Of a stretch of 64,000 nt of DNA, positions 17,098-25,291 are shown in pieces (the stretch's first letter is position 1; each line of letters begins with the position of its first letter). The DNA is from RPQJ01 sp963732415 (GTDB lineage Bacteria; Pseudomonadota; Gammaproteobacteria; Steroidobacterales; Steroidobacteraceae). The position numbers and the translations under genes were made by a program. The DNA lies in the NCBI GenBank assembly GCA_963732415.1, contig CAVSZK010000009.1, positions 124,001 through 188,000 on the forward strand, given 5' to 3'. A model generated the notes under the pieces. It made no database searches. It had not been told where the DNA came from and saw nothing but the letters and a program-made list of their open reading frames with translations.

Positions 17098-18468
17098 GTG
17101 AAGCCGCCCCCGCAGCGACGGCTCCAATCAGCCCCGCCAGGTGTCTTTCTTGCCCTGCTGCTGTTGGCGGGATGCGCAGCTGCGCCCTCGCATGCGCCGA
17201 CGGGTTCGACGACAGACGCGACGAATGGAGAGGAACGCCCGCCGCTGGACCTGGGTCGAGTTCAGAGTCTCGAGCAGGACGGCGTCACGGTCCGACTGGC
17301 TATTCCCAACGATGCGGACGTGTCCCGGCACTTCGCCTCCGAACTCGCCGACGACGGCATCCAGCCGATCTGGATGCAGATCGAGAACAACAGCGACGTT
17401 GACTACTGGCTACTGCCCGTCGCGATCGACCGCGACTACTACTCCGCGGACGAAGCTGCACTCGCGACCGGCAACGACCTCCCGACAGACCAGCGGGACC
17501 AGAACAGGGCTAGGTTCCGCGCCGAGGCCCTCCCGTTCTTTTCACATGCCCACAGCACACATGAAGGGTACGTCTATGCGTCGCACATGCGCGGAGGGCG
17601 GTTCGTCGATGTTCGGCTGGTCGGCCACAAGAAGGCCATCCGCATGCGCTTTGCGGTGCTGCTCCCGACCGAAGGGTTCGATTACGAGTACTCCGCACTA
17701 CGCCAGCTGTATGCGCAGGTACAGGACCTGCCCGACCTGTCAATTGCTCAGTTTCGCGAGCGCGTGCGGGACCTGCCGTGCTGCACGACCACCGAGGACG
17801 GCTCGGGCGCGGGCGATCCGCTCAACGTCGTGCTGGTCGGCAGTGGCGAGGACGCGGTCGCGGCGCTGTCCGCGAGTGGATGGACATTCACCGAGGCTAT
17901 TACTGCGGACAGCATCCGCCGTATGGTGGGCGCCGCGATTGCCTCCAAGTCCTTCCTCACCGCCCCGGTAAGTTCGCTGTATGCGTTCGGACGAAAACAG
18001 GATATTGCGATGCAGCGAGGTCGCTCGACGATATCGCAACGCAATCACATGCGGCTCTGGCTGGCGCCGTTCCGTTGCGAAGGCCAGCCCGTATGGGTCG
18101 GGCAGGTGAGCCGCGACATCGGCGTAAAGATGACCACCAAGTCGCCGACACTGACCACGCACATCGTCGACCCGGTCGTGGACGAATCACGGGAGTACCT
18201 GTTCCAGAGCCTGCTGCACCGTGACGCCGTAGGCAAGTTCGCCTTCGTGAGGGGCGTCGGCCCAGCGAGCGAGCAAGACCCGCGCTACAACCTGACCGAT
18301 GACCCCTATTTCACCGACGGCATGCGACTCGTAGTCTGGTTGTCAAGCACCCCCGTGCCGCCCCACATGGCTGAGGATCTCGGCTGGAATGATTCGGCGG
18401 ACCCGACACGCGAAGGCAAGGGGGAAGAGGCAATGGTCCCGGCGCTTGTAGACAAGGAACCGCGGTAA
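17098..18468 (+). CDS. LssY_C-domain lipoprotein of unknown function
   Basis: The 456-residue protein starts at a GTG. Its N-terminus is a lipoprotein signal with LLLLAGC (Cys26). Residues about 30-230 show no family I know. Residues about 240-430, with DPLNVVLVG, WTFTEAI and the SLYAFGRKQDIAMQR region, resemble the LssY C-terminal domain found at the end of some DedA/PAP2 membrane proteins and as stand-alone secreted forms. The role of LssY_C is not known. It is monocistronic, with 219 bases upstream that should hold its promoter, and converges on a small exported protein 23 bases away. Confidence 0.68.
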   Translation: MKPPPQRRLQSAPPGVFLALLLLAGCAAAPSHAPTGSTTDATNGEERPPLDLGRVQSLEQDGVTVRLAIPNDADVSRHFASELADDGIQPIWMQIENNSDVDYWLLPVAIDRDYYSADEAALATGNDLPTDQRDQNRARFRAEALPFFSHAHSTHEGYVYASHMRGGRFVDVRLVGHKKAIRMRFAVLLPTEGFDYEYSALRQLYAQVQDLPDLSIAQFRERVRDLPCCTTTEDGSGAGDPLNVVLVGSGEDAVAALSASGWTFTEAITADSIRRMVGAAIASKSFLTAPVSSLYAFGRKQDIAMQRGRSTISQRNHMRLWLAPFRCEGQPVWVGQVSRDIGVKMTTKSPTLTTHIVDPVVDESREYLFQSLLHRDAVGKFAFVRGVGPASEQDPRYNLTDDPYFTDGMRLVVWLSSTPVPPHMAEDLGWNDSADPTREGKGEEAMVPALVDKEPR

Positions 18469-18491
18469 CCTGCCGACGAAATCGCCGCTGG

Positions 18492-18971
18492 CTATCTTTG
18501 GCAGTCGGCTTCCGGGACCGTCACGATCGACTGGTACCGCCCGTTATTGGTACGCACGGTCACGCATCGACCCGTTGAGCGCTCACGCCAGTTTGCGTAT
18601 GACGACCCGCCCGAATGCGAACTGTTCGCCAGCGTGTAGCCGCGCGGAAAGCTCACGACGATCTTCTTGTTGTCCCACTTGTAGACGTCGTCGGAACCCT
18701 GGTTGCTGCGAACGACCCTGTTACCCTCCTGGTCACGGTAGCGGTTGGCGCTGTCGGTCGGTCGCAGTTCCCACGAAGTCCCATTGCGCAGGTCGATGGA
18801 GACGTAGCCGTGCCGCTGCGACACCGAGCACCATCCGCTCTTGTTATTGACCGTGTCACCATCTTTGCGGAACTCGCACATTGCATCTTCGCTGTCGGCG
18901 ATGGCCTCCCGAGCCACTCCCAACGTTAGGATCAGCACAATTGATGTCAAGGCGATGTCGAATGCCCGCAT
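18492..18971 (-). CDS. Small exported protein, paralogue of the 19391-19993 product
   Basis: The 159-residue product has a signal peptide (about 1-24, cleavage near IADS). The ATG at 18971 is preferred over the GTG at 18983 because GGAGG lies four bases before it. The mature part has four cysteines in two pairs: one pair in MCEFRKDG/SGWCSVSQ, one in RCVTVRT/EADC. The middle has SIDLRNG and YRDQEGNRVVRS. The same order occurs in the divergent paralogue 420 bases away, but here the LVGAKA-type linker region is missing. It should be a disulfide-bonded periplasmic protein. Function unknown; the PliG-like gene nearby hints at envelope protection. Confidence 0.75.
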   Translation of the reverse strand: MRAFDIALTSIVLILTLGVAREAIADSEDAMCEFRKDGDTVNNKSGWCSVSQRHGYVSIDLRNGTSWELRPTDSANRYRDQEGNRVVRSNQGSDDVYKWDNKKIVVSFPRGYTLANSSHSGGSSYANWRERSTGRCVTVRTNNGRYQSIVTVPEADCQR

Positions 18972-19390
18972 CTTTCCTCCCACTGAAACTCAGGTCGCGC
19001 CCAGACGCCACCAGGTGAACCCGATACTCGACGCGGGCCAGCACGAGCCCGCGTGAAATTGTGGAGCGAGCTACGTCGTCCACGCTCAGCCATCCGCCGG
19101 TGCAACCGGCGGGTTTGAGTTATGGGCTAAGCGAAATTCTCTGCGCGCATCTATCCAGATTGCGAACGAAGGCGGCAGGGCCGCGTCCCTCGCGGCCAGT
19201 CGCGGTTCCCCGCTCGATATCGCGCCTGAAATTGCCGGACAATTCGGCGGCGCGTCGCAGCAGATAACCCAGGCAAACACGTGGGGCTGACCGGAGCTGA
19301 CGCCGGGCCGCCGCCAGCTGGTTCGCTTTTTGGATAGCCTGCGCAGGCCGACTTGCGGTACCTTCCCGCGCTCGTAACTCTGGAGCGTCC
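18972..19390. promoter_or_regulatory. 419-base divergent intergenic region with a perfect inverted repeat
   Basis: This region lies between two divergent paralogous genes and has no convincing coding frame. It holds CCGCCGGT-GCA-ACCGGCGG (19094-19112), a perfect eight-pair stem with a three-base loop followed by GTTTGAGTT. It could be an operator or a weak terminator/attenuator for one of the leaders. Otherwise nothing recognisable was seen. Confidence 0.45.
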
Positions 19391-19993
19391 ATGAATACTC
19401 GAACCATACTGGTCGCATGCTTTGTCGCACTGGGCCTGACGGCCTCGTTGTCACCCGCGCTCGCGGATTCCTCGGATGCCAGTTGCGAAGTCCGCAAGGA
19501 CGGAGACAAGAACAAGGGCGCGTCGGGTCCCTGCACTTTTTCGCAGCGCCAGGGATACATCGACCTTGACCTGCGCAACGGGAACACGTTCAGTCTGTCG
19601 CCGGGCAACAAGTCCAATCACTACAAGGATCAGAACGGCAACCAGGTCGTGCGCTCAATGAACGGGAACGAACAGGTCTTCAAGTGGGAGAATGACAAGA
19701 AGATCATCGTCACCTTCGCCCCGGCCCATAGCCAGAACGCCCCGGCTCACTCGTCGTACCAGGCCGGCGATACTGCACCCGGCCTTGCAGATCTCGTGGG
19801 CGCCAAGGCCGGCCAGGCAGAGGGCCAGCTTGCGAATCGTGGCTACGTGTACAAGAGCGGCTCGACCTCGGGCGACTCGAAGTACAGCAACTGGTACAAC
19901 CACTCCACCGGACAATGCGTAACGATTCGCACCTCGGATGGCCGATACCAGTCCATCGTGCAGGCCCCTCCGTTCGATTGCGGAAAACAATAG
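19391..19993 (+). CDS. Exported cysteine-pair protein, larger paralogue
   Basis: The 200-residue product has a signal peptide (about 1-25, ending ALAD). Its N-terminal domain (SCEVRKDG, GPCTFSQRQG, DLDLRNG, YKDQNGNQVVRS, KIIVTF) is clearly homologous to the 18492-18971 product. A linker follows, then a C-terminal domain with LADLVGAKAGQAEGQLANRG, SNWYNHSTGQCVTIRT, DGRYQSIV and a final Cys. I remember this last domain from unnamed secreted proteins of many proteobacteria. GGAG precedes the ATG. The PliG-like gene starts three bases after the stop, so the two are co-transcribed. Likely periplasmic; function unknown. Confidence 0.78.
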   Translation: MNTRTILVACFVALGLTASLSPALADSSDASCEVRKDGDKNKGASGPCTFSQRQGYIDLDLRNGNTFSLSPGNKSNHYKDQNGNQVVRSMNGNEQVFKWENDKKIIVTFAPAHSQNAPAHSSYQAGDTAPGLADLVGAKAGQAEGQLANRGYVYKSGSTSGDSKYSNWYNHSTGQCVTIRTSDGRYQSIVQAPPFDCGKQ

Positions 19994-19996
19994 GTC

Positions 19997-20749
19997 ATGC
20001 GCCGGCCGGTTCTCCTGGTGATGCTGGCCGCATTCGCCGTCTCGGCGGCGAATGCGGCCGATGACATCCGCACCCAGCGGGTGAGCTTCGAGCGAGGGGG
20101 CAGCAGCGCCGTCGTGGAAGGCTCGATCACTGGCTACGAGATCGTCGACTACGTGCTCGGCGCCGGCAAGGGCCAGTACATGAACGTCAGCATGGCGACG
20201 AAGAACACCGCCACCTACTTCAACATCCTGGCGCCCGGCGAAAACGAAGTGGCGTTCTTCAATGGTTCGGTGAGCGAGAACCAGTACGAGGGTACACTTC
20301 CCGCGAGCGGCGACTACAAGATCCGCGTCTATATGATGCGCAGCGCCGCGCGCCGCAACGAGAAGGCCGACTACCGGGTCGAGATGATTATCACGGGAGC
20401 AACTGCTGGGGCGAAGCAAGCCGGCAGCCACCCAACCGGGGACGCCTTGGTGCCAGGCACCTCTTACCACGCAACCGGTAGCATTCCCTGCGCCATGGCT
20501 ACCGGCCAACCGATGGGTTCATGCCCGTTCGGCGTCAAGCGCGAGGGCAACGGCAGCGGGATCGTGACGGTGACGAAGCCCGACGGCCGCAAGCGTGCAA
20601 TCGTCTTCGAGCAGGGCAAGGCAACCGGGGCCGACACCAGCTCTGCCGACCCGGGCGCGTTCAGTGCCAGCCGCGAAGGCGACAGCACGACAGTACGGAT
20701 CGGCCAGGAACGCTACGAAATCCCGGATGCAGTTATATTCGGCGGCTAG
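19997..20749 (+). CDS. PliG-like (g-type lysozyme inhibitor) exported protein with extra C-terminal domain
   Basis: The 250-residue product has a signal peptide (about 1-20). Residues about 25-130 resemble E. coli PliG (YcgK), the periplasmic g-type lysozyme inhibitor: FERGGSSAVVEGSITGY, then LPASGDYKIRVYMMRSAARR, with the SGxY inhibitory-loop pattern (ASGDYKIRV). E. coli PliG ends there. This protein continues with about 100 residues containing TGSIPCAM, SCPFGVKREG and RYEIPDAVIFGG, a domain seen in unnamed proteins but not known to me by function. It follows its small exported neighbour by three bases. The PliG likeness rests on remembered sequence. Confidence 0.66.
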   Translation: MRRPVLLVMLAAFAVSAANAADDIRTQRVSFERGGSSAVVEGSITGYEIVDYVLGAGKGQYMNVSMATKNTATYFNILAPGENEVAFFNGSVSENQYEGTLPASGDYKIRVYMMRSAARRNEKADYRVEMIITGATAGAKQAGSHPTGDALVPGTSYHATGSIPCAMATGQPMGSCPFGVKREGNGSGIVTVTKPDGRKRAIVFEQGKATGADTSSADPGAFSASREGDSTTVRIGQERYEIPDAVIFGG

Positions 20750-20829
20750 CCCGCGGCCGAGTCGTCCATCGAGCAGGGATCCAGCTCGTCATTCTGGCCG
20801 TCGATTCGGCCGTGGGGAGATAAAAGCAG

Positions 20830-21870
20830 ATGTTGAAGCGACATGTTCTGGCATTGCTTGCCATGCTGGCGCCGCTGGTCGTCCAGGCCACGCCCTTCTG
20901 GGGCGCGACCGAGTCGCGGCCGCCGGAAACTTCGCCGGCGGAGTTGAAGCCAGGGGAGTTCGTCTGGAACCCAGTCGTGGCAGACATCGGTCCGATCGTA
21001 GTGCTGGTCAGCCTGGATGAACAGCGGGCCTACGTGTACCGCAACGGCGTCGAGATCGGCGTCACGACGATCAGCAGCGGCAAGCCGGGACACGGCACCC
21101 CCACGGGCGTGTTCGTGATCCTGCAGAAAGACAAGAACCACCGGTCTTCGAAATACAACAGTGCGCCGATGCCGTACACACAACGCCTGACCTGGGATGG
21201 TGTCGCGCTGCATGCGGGCGGGCTGCCCGGCTACCCGTCGTCGCATGGCTGCGTGCATCTTCCGTCGAAGTTCTCGGAGGAACTGTTCGCCGTATCGCCG
21301 ATGGGCATGACGGTGGTAGTGGCCGACAAGCGCACGGCCCCATCTGAAGTCCTTCACCCACCGGCGTTCTCACCGGTCGACCCGGGGACCGGCGAGCCCG
21401 TAGTCGCGGAACGCCTGGAGGACAAACAGGAGTTCCGGCTGGAACCGGAGAAGTCAAAGGACGGCCCGGTGTCAATCCTGATGAGCGTCGCCGACCAGCG
21501 CGTGATCGTGCTGCGCAACGGCATCGAGGTCGGACGCTCGCGGATCGAGGTGGTGGACCGGTCCGTACCGATCGGGACGCATACATTCGTGCTGCAGTCC
21601 GGGCCCGGCGCGGACCCGTCCGCGCCAGTGGCCGATCCGCGGACCCTGCCGTGGCTGGCGGTCCCGATGCCCGGCCACCAGGAAGACGCGGGACGCCCGA
21701 TGAGACCGGAAGCGGTGGCAAGCATCTCGGTACCGCCCGGGTTCATGCGCGCGGTCAGCACGATGCTCGCGCCCGGCACCACCTTCTTCATCACCGACGC
21801 GCCGATCCTCGCGGAGAACACGGCCACGGAATTCACCGTATTGAGCAACGGCGCACCGGACGACACCTAG
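20830..21870 (+). CDS. L,D-transpeptidase (YkuD/ErfK-type) with degenerate second copy
   Basis: The 346-residue exported protein has a signal peptide (about 1-20). Its first YkuD domain (about 50-175) has the catalytic SSHGCVHLP, with His139 and Cys141, and an upstream HAGG. These enzymes form 3-3 peptidoglycan crosslinks or attach proteins to peptidoglycan in the periplasm. Residues about 215-255 (MSVADQRVIVLRNGIEVG) repeat the first domain's VSLDEQRAYVYRNGVEIG, but no second catalytic cysteine follows. It lies 80 bases after the PliG-like gene, in the same direction. Transpeptidase identity is firm; the second half is probably structural. Confidence 0.88.
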   Translation: MLKRHVLALLAMLAPLVVQATPFWGATESRPPETSPAELKPGEFVWNPVVADIGPIVVLVSLDEQRAYVYRNGVEIGVTTISSGKPGHGTPTGVFVILQKDKNHRSSKYNSAPMPYTQRLTWDGVALHAGGLPGYPSSHGCVHLPSKFSEELFAVSPMGMTVVVADKRTAPSEVLHPPAFSPVDPGTGEPVVAERLEDKQEFRLEPEKSKDGPVSILMSVADQRVIVLRNGIEVGRSRIEVVDRSVPIGTHTFVLQSGPGADPSAPVADPRTLPWLAVPMPGHQEDAGRPMRPEAVASISVPPGFMRAVSTMLAPGTTFFITDAPILAENTATEFTVLSNGAPDDT

Positions 21871-21981
21871 TATCGCTTGCGCAGTGGTAGCACTGCCGAC
21901 CTGACCCCCGCCAATCGACAGCCGCGCGGATTTTCGCTCCCCGAGCCCGTACTATTGCCGGGAATCCGCAAAGGGGGACCG

Positions 21982-22533
21982 GTGAAAGCGCTCGAGGGCT
22001 TCGTCAGGACAGTGGACGCGATCAACGACTGGGTCGGCCGCACGATCGCGTGGCTGACGCTTGGCTGCGTGCTCACCTGCTTTGCCGTGGTCGTACTGCG
22101 CTACGGGTTCAACATCGGGTTCCCCTGGATGCAGGAACTCTACGTCTGGCAGCACGCAGCAGTGTTCATGGCCGGGGCCGGTTACACATTCCTGCACGGC
22201 GGGCACGTCAACGTCGACGTGCTGTACGGCCGCCTGGGGCCACGGGCCCGGGCATGGACCGACATCCTCGGCACGCTTGCATTCCTGTTCCCCTGGCTCG
22301 CGATGCTGGCGGTCGCCTCCGCGCCGTTCGTGCTCTCTTCGTGGAGCATCCGTGAACCGTCCAGCACTGCCGACGGCCTGCCCGCCGTCTACCTGCTCAA
22401 GTCGCTGCTCTGGGTGTTCTGCATGCTGCTGTTCGTGCAGGGCATGGCGCTGATCGTGCGACGTGGCCTGTTTCTCGCCGGGCACGGGATGACGGACCAC
22501 GACGAGGACCCGGTGACCGATGAACGCGCCTGA
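21982..22533 (+). CDS. TRAP transporter small permease (DctQ family)
   Basis: The 183-residue protein has four membrane segments and the DctQ pattern: RTVDAINDWVGRTIAWLTL, YGFNIGFPWMQELYVW and the HGGHVNVDVLYGRL segment. The GTG at 21982 was chosen because AAGGGGGA lies just before it; upstream frame is non-coding leader. DctQ pairs with DctM to form the Na+-driven permease of TRAP transporters. The dctM gene follows after 24 bases. The matching solute receptor gene is not in this transcript but on the opposite strand at 24184-25287. Confidence 0.9.
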   Translation: MKALEGFVRTVDAINDWVGRTIAWLTLGCVLTCFAVVVLRYGFNIGFPWMQELYVWQHAAVFMAGAGYTFLHGGHVNVDVLYGRLGPRARAWTDILGTLAFLFPWLAMLAVASAPFVLSSWSIREPSSTADGLPAVYLLKSLLWVFCMLLFVQGMALIVRRGLFLAGHGMTDHDEDPVTDERA

Positions 22534-22557
22534 GTCATCGCAGGGATCGGCCGCCCG

Positions 22558-24105
22558 ATGAGCACCATGCTGGTCGGCGAGATCCTTGCGGTGGCCATGT
22601 TCGCATCCACCATCGGTGCGGTGCTGATCGGCTACCCGGTGGCCTTCACGCTGGCCGGGACCGCGCTGATATTCGCCGCGATGGGAATCGCACTCGGCGT
22701 GTTCGACGTCGCGATTCTCTCGGCGCTCACCGGCCGCTACTTCGGGACGATGACCAACGAGACGCTGGTCGCCGTTCCCCTGTTCGTCTTCATGGGCGTG
22801 ATGCTCGAGCGCTCGAAGATCGCCGAGGCCCTGCTGACCACGATGGGCGAACTGTTCGGCTCGCTGCGCGGCGGGCTCGGCTACTCGGTGGTGATCGTCG
22901 GGGCGCTGCTCGCGGCCTCGACCGGCATCGTCGGCGCCACCGTGGTCACGATGGGGTTGCTGTCGCTGCCGGCGATGATGCGCGCCGGGTACGACCCGAA
23001 GCTCGCGACCGGCACGATCTGTGCCGCGGGTACGCTCGGCCAGATCATCCCGCCGTCCACGGTACTGATCTTCGTCGGCGACATCCTGCAGGGTGCCAAC
23101 CAGCAGGCGCAGCTGGAGCTTGGCAACATGACCCCGGATCCGATCTCCGTTGGCCAGCTGTTCGCAGGCGCGATCATCCCGGGCCTGGTGCTGGTGGGGC
23201 TGTACCTCGCGTGGATCCTGTTCAAGTCAATCGTCGATCCGCGCTCCTGCCCGCCCATCGCGATGACCGACGAACACCGCGCCGGGCTCGCGGGACGCGT
23301 GCTGGGTGCGCTCGCACCGCCGCTCGCTCTGATGCTGGCGGTGCTCGGTTCGATCCTGGCCGGCATCGCCACGCCGACCGAGTCGGCCTCGGTCGGCGCA
23401 GTGGGCGCCATGCTGCTGGCGGCCGCAAAGGGGCGCTTCAACCTGCAGCTGCTGCGCGAAGTGATGCGCACGACGCTAGTCATCACCTCGATGATCTTCG
23501 TGATCCTGCTTGGTGCCAGCGTTTTCAGCCTGGTGTTCCGCGGACTCGGCGGCGAGAACCTGGTGCACGACGCCCTCGCCTCGCTGCCCGGCGGCACGTT
23601 CGTGGCGGTGCTCGCAGTGATGACCGTGATCTTCGTGCTCGGCTTCTTCCTCGACACTTTCGAGATCATCTTCATCGTCGTGCCGATCACGGCGCCTGCA
23701 CTGATCAAGATGGGCGTCGACCCGATCTGGCTCGGCGTGATGATCGGCATGAACCTGCAGGCCAGCTTCCTGACACCGCCCTTCGGCTTCGCGTTGTTCT
23801 ACCTGCGCGGCGTCGCGGGCAGGCTGGTGAGGACCGTCGACATCTACAGGGGCGTGGTGCCCTTCGTCGGCCTGCAGCTGCTCGGCATCACGCTGGTCGC
23901 GCTGGCGCCGGGCCTCGCGACAAGCCTGCCGGCCCGGCTGTATTCCGTCGAGGCGCCAGTGCGCGACATCGGTCCTGCCCCGAGCACTTCGGCGGCGCAT
24001 TCGGGTTCGCCAGTGGCCGACGATTTCAGCGACCTGCTGAAGGACCCGACACCCGGGAAGAACCCGCCCTACCGGGACGATTTCGAAAATCTGGTGCCAG
24101 ACTGA
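22558..24105 (+). CDS. TRAP transporter large permease (DctM family)
   Basis: The 515-residue protein has about 12 membrane segments typical of DctM. Features include GYPVAFTLAG near the start, TGIVGATVVTMGLLSLPAMM, GQIIPPSTVLIFVGD and MNLQASFLTPPFGFALFYLRG. The long form (over 500 residues) is that of the mannitol/chloroaromatic/2-oxoacid branch. A soluble tail of about 60 residues ends the protein. It imports organic acids with Na+ when fed by a periplasmic DctP. It converges on dctP, with 78 bases between the stops. Confidence 0.92.
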   Translation: MSTMLVGEILAVAMFASTIGAVLIGYPVAFTLAGTALIFAAMGIALGVFDVAILSALTGRYFGTMTNETLVAVPLFVFMGVMLERSKIAEALLTTMGELFGSLRGGLGYSVVIVGALLAASTGIVGATVVTMGLLSLPAMMRAGYDPKLATGTICAAGTLGQIIPPSTVLIFVGDILQGANQQAQLELGNMTPDPISVGQLFAGAIIPGLVLVGLYLAWILFKSIVDPRSCPPIAMTDEHRAGLAGRVLGALAPPLALMLAVLGSILAGIATPTESASVGAVGAMLLAAAKGRFNLQLLREVMRTTLVITSMIFVILLGASVFSLVFRGLGGENLVHDALASLPGGTFVAVLAVMTVIFVLGFFLDTFEIIFIVVPITAPALIKMGVDPIWLGVMIGMNLQASFLTPPFGFALFYLRGVAGRLVRTVDIYRGVVPFVGLQLLGITLVALAPGLATSLPARLYSVEAPVRDIGPAPSTSAAHSGSPVADDFSDLLKDPTPGKNPPYRDDFENLVPD

Positions 24106-24183
24106 GTAGCGCCAGCGAATTCTCCGGTGCTGGACCGACCGTCGCTGCTGGCTGGCATCGAGCCGCCCGCGCGTCGCGTGGCG

Positions 24184-25287
24184 CTATTTCTTCAGCCTGA
24201 ATTCGAAGGGCAGCCGACGCGCGTTGAGGTAGGCCTGTTCGCCGATGCGCGTCCAGGGCAGGATCTCCTTCCGGAACTCCAGGAAGTCCTCGATGATCCG
24301 CTGCACGATCCGGTCAGGCGACTTGTCGGCCGTATAAATTTCGTTCATCACCTCGTTGGCCGCCTCGCCGCAGGCCATCAGGATTTCTTCCGGCAACGGC
24401 CGCACACTCACGCCGTGGTCCCTGACCAGCGCGCGCAGCGCGGGCCCCGACCGCGCGTTGTATTCGGCGAGCATGTCGCGCGTCGACGCGGCCGCCGCCG
24501 TGCGAATCACCAGTTGCAGGTCGGGTGTCAGCGAGCGCCACGCCTCCTCGTTGACCATCAGCTGCAGGTTGGGGCCCGGCTCGTGGTAACCGGGCGAGTA
24601 GTAGTACTTGCAGACCTGGTAGAAACCCAGCGCAAGATCGTTGTACGGGCCGATCCACTCGGCAGCATCGATTGCGCCCGACTGCAGTGCCGGAAAGATC
24701 TCGCCACCCGGCAGCGACACGGGCGTGACGCCGAGTTTCTGCAGCACGCGACCCTGGTTGCCCGGGGCGCGGAACTTGAGGCCCTTCAGGTCGGCGAGCG
24801 AGTGGATTTCCTTGCGAAACCAGCCGAGCATCTGCGTGCCGGTGCTGCCCGCATGGAACGCGCGAATGCCGAAAGGCGCGTACAGCTCATCCCAGAGTTT
24901 CTGGCCGTTGCCGAACATCACCCAGGCATCCATTTCGTTCGCGGTGAAGCCGAACGGAAACGCGGTAAAGAACGGTGCGCCCTCGGTCTTGCCGGTGTGG
25001 TAGTAGGCCGCGTCGTGCCCGAGCTGCGCGGTGCCGTTCGCGACCGCGCCGAAGCACTCCAGCGCGGGCACCAGTTCGCCGGCCGAGTAGACCTTGATCG
25101 TGAGCCTGCCGCCGCTCATCGCCGTGATGTTGGCCGCCAGGCGCTCGGCGCCGGTGCCCAGGCCCGGAAGGCCCTTGGGCCAGCTGGTGACCATGCGCCA
25201 TTCCATGCGACCCGCCGAAATGGCCGGCGCGGCGATCGCCGCGCCACCACCGGCAACCAGGGCCTTCAGGAGTGACCTGCGTTTCAA
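24184..25287 (-). CDS. TRAP transporter solute receptor, TakP/DctP-like
   Basis: The 367-residue protein starts at a TTG (25287), with AAGGAG about nine bases upstream. Its signal, KRRSLLKALVAGGGAAIAAP, has a twin-arginine motif, so export may use Tat. The mature part has DctP features: TSWPKGLPG, ELVPALECFGAV and GAIDAAEWIGPYNDLALGFY. These resemble TakP, the 2-oxoacid receptor, rather than C4-dicarboxylate DctP. It is the last gene of the minus-strand cAMP/exporter operon, four bases after the cyclase-like gene, and its permeases lie convergent on the other strand. The substrate is likely an organic acid. Confidence 0.87.
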   Translation of the reverse strand: MKRRSLLKALVAGGGAAIAAPAISAGRMEWRMVTSWPKGLPGLGTGAERLAANITAMSGGRLTIKVYSAGELVPALECFGAVANGTAQLGHDAAYYHTGKTEGAPFFTAFPFGFTANEMDAWVMFGNGQKLWDELYAPFGIRAFHAGSTGTQMLGWFRKEIHSLADLKGLKFRAPGNQGRVLQKLGVTPVSLPGGEIFPALQSGAIDAAEWIGPYNDLALGFYQVCKYYYSPGYHEPGPNLQLMVNEEAWRSLTPDLQLVIRTAAAASTRDMLAEYNARSGPALRALVRDHGVSVRPLPEEILMACGEAANEVMNEIYTADKSPDRIVQRIIEDFLEFRKEILPWTRIGEQAYLNARRLPFEFRLKK

Positions 25288-25291
25288 GCGC

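Noticed and set aside
24107..24186. Inverted repeat TAGCGCCA...TGGCGCTA between dctM and dctP
   Set aside because: The arms are about 64 bases apart and one runs into the end of dctP, so a terminator or operator role is not convincing.
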